NCBI GenBank assembly: GCA_030681895.1
Contig: JAUXRI010000161.1
Coordinates: 1 to 57,021 of the forward strand
Length of the DNA stretch: 57,021 nt
Source: Myxococcales bacterium
Lineage (GTDB): Bacteria > Myxococcota > Myxococcia > Myxococcales > Myxococcaceae
Reading direction: 5' to 3'
The first letter of the stretch is position 1; every line of letters begins with the position of its first letter. Made by a program: the position numbers and the translations under genes. Positions 51,645-57,021 of this stretch are shown piece after piece. The notes under the pieces were generated by a model that was not told where the DNA came from, made no database searches, and saw only the letters and a program-made list of their open reading frames with translations.

Positions 51645-51661
51645 TTGAAGCAGTATTGCTG

Positions 51662-53326
51662 ATGAGTTCAGTAGAAGATCTGCGGCATAGCTGGGCCTGC
51701 GGCCTCCGTGGTACCCGCCTGCCCGTGGCGCTCCGGATCAACAACATCCCCCAGTGGTTGGACGAGCCCGAGTCCGTGCTCAGCGAGAAGGCAGCCCTGA
51801 AGCTGGGCGTGAAGCCTTCCGATTTCGCGACGGTGCGCGTGGTGCGCACGGTGCTCGACGCGCGGAAGAAGAACCACCCGCGCTACGTGCACACGCTCGA
51901 GGTCGAGCTGGTGCCTGGCCGGCTGACGAAGCAGTTGCCTCCCGACGTGAGCGAGGTCGACGCCCTGCCCGGCCCGTTGCCGCCCGTCGCGAAGACGCCC
52001 GCGCAGCGACCGGTGATCGTGGGCATGGGCCCGGCCGGCCTGTTCGCGGCCCTCGCCCTCGCCGAGCGCGGCGTGAAGAGCGTCATCCTCGAGCGCGGCA
52101 AGGACGTGGTGCAGCGCCGCAAAGACGTCGCGAAGCTCTCGCGCGACGGCACGTTGTTCCCCGAGTCGAACATGAACTTCGGCGAAGGCGGCGCCGGCGC
52201 GTACACCGACGGCAAGCTGTCGACGCGCATCAACCACCCGCACGTCCGCCGCGTCATCGAGACCTTCGCGAAGTACGGAGCGCCCGACCGCATCCTCGTG
52301 CAGGGCAAACCGCACATCGGTTCGGATCTGTTGCCGTTCGCGGTCGAGCGCATGCGCCACGAGCTGATCGCGATGGGCGTCGAGGTGCGCTTCGAGACCC
52401 GCGTCGAAGACGTGCTCGTGAAAGACGGCCACGTCGCTGGCGTCAGGCTGCACGACGGCAGCGTGATCGACACCGACCGCGTGATCCTCGCTCCGGGCAA
52501 CTCGGCGCGTGAGCTGTATGAACGTTTCGCCGCCGACGGTCATGTGCTCGTCGAGGCCAAGCCCTTCGCGATCGGCTTCCGCGCCGAGCACCCGCAGCTG
52601 CTGATCAACGAGATGCAGTACGGCGACAAGGTGGCCGACGATCAGCGCCTGCCCCCCGCCGACTACAAGCTCGCCGAGAACCTGTCGGTCGATGGCGATC
52701 TGCGCGGCGTGTACTCGTTCTGCATGTGCCCGGGCGGCATCGTGGTGCCGACGCCGACCGAAGACGGCTTTCTCTGCACCAACGGCATGTCGAACTCGCG
52801 CCGCAACTCGAAGTACGCGAACGCCGGCATCGTCGTCAGCGTCTCGGTCGAAGACTTCGCGCGCGACGGCTTCACCGGGCCACTCGCGGGCCTGGGCTTC
52901 CAGCGCAAGTGGGAGGCGGCGGCGTACGAGCTCGGTGGCGGCAAGTTCAACGCGCCGGCCCAGTCGATCCCCGACTACCTGGCGGGCCGCCTGTCGAAGA
53001 AGCCCGAAGGCACGACCTATCGACCCGGCCTGGCGCACGCCGATCTCAACCGGCTCTTCCCGAGAGCCCTCACCGAGTCGCTCAAGCTCGCCATCAGGGC
53101 GTTCGACCGATCGATGCGCGGCTTCATCACCGACGAGGCCCTGCTGATCGGCGTCGAAGCCAGAACGTCGAGCCCGGTGCGAATCACCCGGAACGAAGCG
53201 CTGCAGTCGGTGTCCGTGAAGGGCCTGTATCCCGCTGGAGAAGGCTGCGGGTACGCTGGCGGCATCGTGTCGTCGGGCATCGACGGCCTTCGGGTGGCAG
53301 AGCAGATCTGCCAGGAGCTCTCATGA
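51662..53326 (+). CDS. FAD-dependent dehydrogenase, COG2509 family
   Basis: About 554 residues. After an N-terminal alpha/beta domain (about 20-95) comes the FAD motif VGMGPAGLFAALALAERG (about 118), then NMNFGEGGAGAYTDGKLSTR (about 160-180), typical of the uncharacterised dehydrogenase family COG2509, with FCMCPGGIVVPTP near 355 and a C-terminal GEGCGYAGGIVSSGIDG that closes the FAD site. ATG 51662 has no clear ribosome-binding site; GTG 51725 is an alternative that fits family starts. The reaction is unknown. It overlaps the next gene (ATGA). Confidence 0.88.
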   Translation: MSSVEDLRHSWACGLRGTRLPVALRINNIPQWLDEPESVLSEKAALKLGVKPSDFATVRVVRTVLDARKKNHPRYVHTLEVELVPGRLTKQLPPDVSEVDALPGPLPPVAKTPAQRPVIVGMGPAGLFAALALAERGVKSVILERGKDVVQRRKDVAKLSRDGTLFPESNMNFGEGGAGAYTDGKLSTRINHPHVRRVIETFAKYGAPDRILVQGKPHIGSDLLPFAVERMRHELIAMGVEVRFETRVEDVLVKDGHVAGVRLHDGSVIDTDRVILAPGNSARELYERFAADGHVLVEAKPFAIGFRAEHPQLLINEMQYGDKVADDQRLPPADYKLAENLSVDGDLRGVYSFCMCPGGIVVPTPTEDGFLCTNGMSNSRRNSKYANAGIVVSVSVEDFARDGFTGPLAGLGFQRKWEAAAYELGGGKFNAPAQSIPDYLAGRLSKKPEGTTYRPGLAHADLNRLFPRALTESLKLAIRAFDRSMRGFITDEALLIGVEARTSSPVRITRNEALQSVSVKGLYPAGEGCGYAGGIVSSGIDGLRVAEQICQELS

Positions 53327-53715
53327 AGTACCGGGTGCGCAATCAGGACGGAGAGATCGAGTTCGACACCTTCGGCCAGCTCGAGCAGGCCTGGTTGATG
53401 GGGCTCGTCGAGCCATCGGACGAGGTGCTCCAGGAGGGCCACCAGAATTGGCGCCGCGCCGACTCCTTCGCGATCCTGGCGCGCGCGCGACGCGAGGGCG
53501 ACAACGTCTGGGGCGGAGCGTGGTTCCTCTGGGTGCTGATCGGCGTCGTGGCCGCGACCATCGCGCTCGTCATCTTCAAAGAAGCGGCGACCCAGAAGAA
53601 CGACGCGCTGTGGGCGCTCGGCTTCGTGATCGCCTTCGCCGACGTCGTGCTGATGACGCGCGTCACGGTGAACGCGCAGAAGCGCCGCAACCCGCATCAC
53701 ACGCTCAAGAAGTGA
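53323..53715 (+). CDS. Small membrane protein with GYF_2-like N-terminus
   Basis: A 130-residue protein. The first 55 residues (IEFDTFGQLEQAWLMGLVEPSDEV, then GHQNWRRAD) resemble GYF_2-type domains that are found fused to membrane helices. Two hydrophobic helices follow (about 68-87 and 96-113). The start overlaps the dehydrogenase stop by four bases; the gene is convergent with the START-domain gene. Function unknown. Confidence 0.72.
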   Translation: MKYRVRNQDGEIEFDTFGQLEQAWLMGLVEPSDEVLQEGHQNWRRADSFAILARARREGDNVWGGAWFLWVLIGVVAATIALVIFKEAATQKNDALWALGFVIAFADVVLMTRVTVNAQKRRNPHHTLKK

Positions 53716-54327
53716 CTACTTCTTCGTCACCGTCTTCTTGATCGCCTCGAAGACCTTCGGCACCGCCATGGTGTTCGCCTTGTTGATGACGAAGTTGGGC
53801 AGCGACCCGCCTGGGCTCGTGTAGACGTAATACGTCGCGAACGTCTTCTTGCCGTCTTCACGCGGCTCGAGCAGCCAGTAGCCCTCGTTGATGCGCACGC
53901 GCACCACGTCCTTCGGCACCGGCACCTTCTCGTCCATGTCGTTCACCACCGTCCAGGTGACCTTCATGAAGCCCTTGCCGTCTTGCCAGTCGGACTCGTC
54001 GACCAGGCGGATGATGTAGTCGCGGCGATCGACCAGCGGCGTGTTGATCTTCGAGTAGAGGAACGTGACCTTGTCGCCGCCCTCGCGCGAGAGCACCTTG
54101 CCGTCCTCCACGTACGGCATCGTCTTCGGGTAGTTGTCGTAGTCGCGCACGGCCTTCCACACGTCGGCAGGCGTGGCCTCGATGACGCCCATGGCCTTCA
54201 TCTCGCGCACGTCTCCGTCTCCGCGCGCGCGCCCGTAGACCTTCACGCCGTCGGCGTTGGCGGCCATCTCCCAGCGCGGTTCATCGGCGCCGAGCACCAT
54301 CAAAGGAACGAGGACGAGAGAGATCAT
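53716..54327 (-). CDS. START-domain (polyketide-cyclase/SRPBCC) lipid-binding protein, exported
   Basis: A 203-residue protein with signal peptide (MISLVLVPLMVLGA). The rest is a START-like fold: EATPADVWKAVRDYDNYPKTMPYVED, KINTPLVDRRDYIIRL, a WLLEP strand and the long C-terminal helix (VPKVFEAIKKTV). Such domains bind lipids or other hydrophobic ligands. It diverges from the OB-fold gene with only 15 bases between the annotated starts. Confidence 0.85.
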   Translation of the reverse strand: MISLVLVPLMVLGADEPRWEMAANADGVKVYGRARGDGDVREMKAMGVIEATPADVWKAVRDYDNYPKTMPYVEDGKVLSREGGDKVTFLYSKINTPLVDRRDYIIRLVDESDWQDGKGFMKVTWTVVNDMDEKVPVPKDVVRVRINEGYWLLEPREDGKKTFATYYVYTSPGGSLPNFVINKANTMAVPKVFEAIKKTVTKK

Positions 54328-54342
54328 TTTGGGGGCTCTTTA

Positions 54343-55143
54343 ATGGGTCGAAAGACGGGGCGGGGACGGGTAGTGTCTCACGCCGTGAGCCAGACCGAAA
54401 ACGAGACCGCGAATTCACCTGCAGACGAGCAGATCCGTAAGATCTACGCGAAGGACCTGAAGAACGGCGAGGCCGTGCACACGGTCTTCAAGGCCACCCG
54501 GAAGGAGAAGGCCGCCAGCCGCGCCGGCAAGCCCTACCTCGCGTTGACCCTCACCGATCGCACCGGAGAGGTCGATGGCCGCGTGTTCGAGAACGTCGAA
54601 GCCGCTGACACGGCCTTCGCCCAAGGCGACTACCTGCTGCTGAAGGGCCGGGTTGGCCAGTTCCACGGCAAGCTGCAGCTGGTCGTCGATCGCCTCGAGC
54701 GCCTCGACCCCGAGCCCATCGACCCGAAGGAGTTCGAGTTCACCGCGCCGGCCGCGCCCGCGCATGAGCCGAAGGACGAGAAGAAGGCCCACCGTGACGA
54801 GCCGATCGTCGGTGACGCCCACTCGCACAAGGGCGCGCGCCAGCGACTGCTCAAGCTCCTCGACAACCCGACGATCGCGCAGGGGCTCGACGCGCTCCTC
54901 ACCCAGCTCGAGAAGCAGATCGAGGACCGCGTGGTGGCGCGCCTCTCTGGCCAGCCCGTGCCCACCACCTCAGGCCCTCGCGTCGAGAAGAAGCCCCGCC
55001 CGCCCCGAGCCGAGCGCCACGAGGGCCACAAAGCCGAGCCGAAGCCCGAGCCGAAGCGTGACGGCGCACTCCCCGAAGGGCTGGCGTTCAAGCCCTTCAA
55101 GGCGCTGGTCGGCGAGGGCGAGAACTCCCCCAGTGGGTCCTGA
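54343..55143 (+). CDS. OB-fold nucleic-acid-binding protein with long Lys/Pro-rich tail
   Basis: About 266 residues. An OB fold (about 30-115: IYAKDLKNGEAVHTVFKAT, LALTLTDRTGEVDGRVFEN, LLKGRVGQFHGKLQLVVD) resembles the N-terminal domain of YhaM-type 3'-5' exoribonucleases, but no HD nuclease domain follows. A helix pair (RLLKLLDNPTIAQGLDALL) and a Lys/Pro/Glu tail come next. ATG 54343 has a G-run ahead of it; GTG 54385 would leave more room for the divergent promoters and gives a more family-like N-terminus. Binding to single-stranded RNA or DNA is likely, target unknown. Confidence 0.8.
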   Translation: MGRKTGRGRVVSHAVSQTENETANSPADEQIRKIYAKDLKNGEAVHTVFKATRKEKAASRAGKPYLALTLTDRTGEVDGRVFENVEAADTAFAQGDYLLLKGRVGQFHGKLQLVVDRLERLDPEPIDPKEFEFTAPAAPAHEPKDEKKAHRDEPIVGDAHSHKGARQRLLKLLDNPTIAQGLDALLTQLEKQIEDRVVARLSGQPVPTTSGPRVEKKPRPPRAERHEGHKAEPKPEPKRDGALPEGLAFKPFKALVGEGENSPSGS

Positions 55144-55164
55144 CGTCGTAGTCTGACGGCGTTC

Positions 55165-57021
55165 ATGGCGAAGCGGCTCGGAGAGAAGCTGATCGAAGCA
55201 GGCCTGGCGTCATCCGAGGACATCGACCAGGCCCTGCAGCACCAGAAGATCACCGGGCACCGGCTTGGCGACTGCCTCGTCGAGCTGGGGCTGGTGCAGG
55301 AGACCGCGCTGCTGCGGTTCCTCGCGACCGAGTTCAAGACCCGCTACGTCTCGGCCGACAAGCTGGCCAAGGCCACCATTCCGCCCGAGGTGCTCGACAA
55401 GGTGCCCGTGCGCATGGCCGAGGCGCAGTGTTTCCTGCCCATCGCCTACGACGCCGAGCGGAAGATCCTCTCGGTGGTGATGGCCGAGCCTCAGAAGACC
55501 GAGCTGGTGCGTGAGATCGCCCTCGTCACCGAGATGAACGAGGTCTTTCCGTTCATCGGCGTGCGCAACGCGATTCAGGCGGCGATCAAGAAGCACTACT
55601 ACGGCGACCCGACCGCGTTTGCCGCGCTCGAGTCCGGCGGCGTCCAGGCGTTGCCCAGGCCGAGCACGCCCAGCGGCGCCTACCGTGATCCGAACGAGCC
55701 CTCTCGCGTCACCGCCATGCCCGACGTCTCGTCGCGCACCAGCGTCAGCGGCTCTGGCCGATCCTCGAGCCGCGTCAACCCGACCCAGCTGCGCGAAGCG
55801 CTCGGCGTCGTGCGTGGCAGCGTGGGCGAGAATGACTTCCTCGAGACGCTGAACATCATGGTGTCTCTGCTCGAGATGCCCCGGAAAGACTTCCGGAGCC
55901 ACTCGGCCCACGTCGCGCGTCAGTCGGCGCTCATCGCCCGGCGCATTGGCGTGGCCCCCCGAGACGTGGCGAACACGCAGATCGCCGCGTACCTGCACGA
56001 TCTCGGGAAGAAGCCCGACCGACACCTCACGCTCCCGCTGCTGGCGTCGAACCCCGATCTCAAGGGCGAGGCCAAGCGGTACCTGCGCGCGCCCATCAAG
56101 CTGTTCGAGACCGTGCACCTGCCCACCCAGGTGAACTCGCTGCTCGCGCACCTGTACGAGGCGTTCGATGGCTCCGGCATTCCGCAGGGTGTGAAGGGCG
56201 AGGACATTCCCGCTGGCGCGCGCATCATCGCGGCCGTCGACGCGTTCCTCGACTACACGCGCAACCCGTTCAACCCGATGGGGCGCATTCTTCCCAAGCA
56301 GGAAGCCCTCGACACCCTGCACGCGCAGGGCGGCATCCTCTTCGACCCGGTCGTCGTCGATGCGCTGATCACGCTCCAGAGCGGTGATCTGCTCAAGCAG
56401 CGCGTCGAGACCGATGGCCGACAGATCTTCATCGCCGACCCCGACGAGGCGACCCGCACCGACCTGATCGACGCGGTGTCGAGAATGGGGCTGGTGGTGC
56501 AGGCCGTGGTGAAGCTCGACGGCGCGATCGACGCGGTGCTGGCGAACGAAGCCGACACGGTGACCGTGGGCCTGGGCTACGGCGTGGGCGATCTCGTCGC
56601 GCTGTGCCAGTTCGTGCGAGCCAGGCCCGAGAGCGCCTCGTTGCCGGTCCTGGTGCTCGGCGAGCCGACCGATGCGCAGACGAAAGATCGGCTGCTCCAG
56701 GCCGGGGTGACGGGCTTCGTGCCGAACAACGGCAACCCGGATGACGCGGCGGTGATCATTCGTGGCGCGTACGCCGATCGCGTCGAGCAAGGTGGGCCAG
56801 GCCACATCGTGCGCGGCAGCTTCGATGAGCTCGCGCCCGCCGAGCTGGTGCGCATTCTCGGTTCGGGTCGCAAGTCGGGGAAGCTGCAGATTCGCCACGG
56901 GCCCCACGAGGGTCTGCTGCAGGTCGAGCGCGGTCGCGTGGTGCACGCCGTGTACGCCGACAAGAAAGGCGAGCCGGCCGTGACTGGTTTGCTCGCGCTC
57001 CCACAGGCTGAGTTCCAGTTC
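55165..57021 (+). CDS. HD-GYP-type protein with GspE-N and PATAN-like domains (3'-incomplete)
   Basis: At least 619 residues, cut by the window end. Residues about 3-145 match the N-terminal domain of type II secretion/type IV pilus ATPases (LGEKLIEAGLASSEDIDQAL, LAKATIPPEVLDKVPVR). Residues about 220-405 are HD-GYP-like: HSAHVARQSALIARR, AYLHDLGKKPD (HD), AFDGSGIPQGVKGEDIPAGAR with GIP in place of GYP. Residues about 415-550 resemble a receiver domain without the phospho-acceptor Asp. From about 550 a PATAN/DUF4388 domain starts (DELAPAELVRILGSGRKSGK). It may read or break cyclic di-GMP; the unusual GIP and degenerate receiver leave activity open. Confidence 0.85.
   Translation, partial: MAKRLGEKLIEAGLASSEDIDQALQHQKITGHRLGDCLVELGLVQETALLRFLATEFKTRYVSADKLAKATIPPEVLDKVPVRMAEAQCFLPIAYDAERKILSVVMAEPQKTELVREIALVTEMNEVFPFIGVRNAIQAAIKKHYYGDPTAFAALESGGVQALPRPSTPSGAYRDPNEPSRVTAMPDVSSRTSVSGSGRSSSRVNPTQLREALGVVRGSVGENDFLETLNIMVSLLEMPRKDFRSHSAHVARQSALIARRIGVAPRDVANTQIAAYLHDLGKKPDRHLTLPLLASNPDLKGEAKRYLRAPIKLFETVHLPTQVNSLLAHLYEAFDGSGIPQGVKGEDIPAGARIIAAVDAFLDYTRNPFNPMGRILPKQEALDTLHAQGGILFDPVVVDALITLQSGDLLKQRVETDGRQIFIADPDEATRTDLIDAVSRMGLVVQAVVKLDGAIDAVLANEADTVTVGLGYGVGDLVALCQFVRARPESASLPVLVLGEPTDAQTKDRLLQAGVTGFVPNNGNPDDAAVIIRGAYADRVEQGGPGHIVRGSFDELAPAELVRILGSGRKSGKLQIRHGPHEGLLQVERGRVVHAVYADKKGEPAVTGLLALPQAEFQF

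Overview
The window looks like a chromosomal piece of a high-GC member of the Myxococcota. The pointers are two soluble-type or anchored Ser/Thr protein kinases, a sigma-70-like factor of the Myxococcales type, large cysteine-rich surface proteins with DAG-repeat linkers, C-termini of the MYXO-CTERM type (Gly-Cys, hydrophobic stretch, Arg cluster), and an HD-GYP/PATAN chimera. Coding density is very high, many genes overlap by 4 bases (ATGA/GTGA), and long antisense open frames are shadows caused by GC-rich codon use. I saw no insertion sequence, integrase, prophage gene or CRISPR array.

Layout. (1) 1-6 kb: a zinc-finger-bearing membrane kinase convergent with a sigma factor, an MscS channel fused to a cyclic-nucleotide-binding domain, an RCK-type K+ channel and a TrmN6-like methyltransferase. 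(2) 6.2-13.3 kb: nine tightly packed plus-strand genes, starting with a kinase and continuing with a Baeyer-Villiger-type monooxygenase, an SDR, a strictosidine-synthase/SMP-30-like hydrolase, a PHB-depolymerase-type lipoprotein esterase and small exported proteins. (3) 14.2-28.4 kb: one minus-strand operon korA-korB-ferritin-like-nuoA-nuoBC-nuoD-nuoH-nuoI-nuoJ-nuoK-nuoL-nuoM-nuoN-hemerythrin-fdxA. It encodes a complex I without nuoE, nuoF and nuoG, joined to a 2-oxoacid:ferredoxin oxidoreductase and a 7Fe ferredoxin. NuoB and NuoC are fused, NuoI carries an Ala/Pro/Val tail of about 100 residues, and korA is broken by one in-frame TAG. (4) 28.6-32.3 kb: gap-pgk-tpiA-secG-tRNA-Leu(GAG), with a promoter and a terminator.

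(5) 32.4-49.3 kb: cell-surface and secreted proteins: an RCC1-repeat lipoprotein, a DAG-linker lipoprotein, an amidase/golvesin/FN3 protein with a MYXO-CTERM-like tail, a 780-residue cysteine-rich protein with one CxxCH motif, a Gly-rich protein, a 1397-residue lipoprotein with eleven 56-residue eight-cysteine repeats, a slipin without a membrane anchor and a small outer-membrane-type protein. (6) 49.3-50.1 kb: an 800-base stretch without a convincing protein gene, holding one odd tRNA (anticodon TGA, short variable loop) and further tRNA-like arms. (7) 50.1-57.0 kb: a DgkA-like kinase, a 59-residue small protein with its own ribosome-binding site and terminator, a COG2509-type FAD dehydrogenase, a START-domain protein divergent from an OB-fold protein, and the start of an HD-GYP chimera that runs off the window.

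How it fits together. The central story is an electron-transfer operon. KorAB would reduce ferredoxin by oxidising a 2-oxoacid (probably 2-oxoglutarate), and a complex I lacking its NADH-oxidising module could accept those electrons and pump ions. Ferritin-like and hemerythrin proteins may handle iron or oxygen near the oxygen-sensitive iron-sulfur enzymes. The alcohol-ketone-ester/lactone-acid logic of the BVMO operon is a second coherent pathway. Both functional readings are inferred from domain content and gene order.
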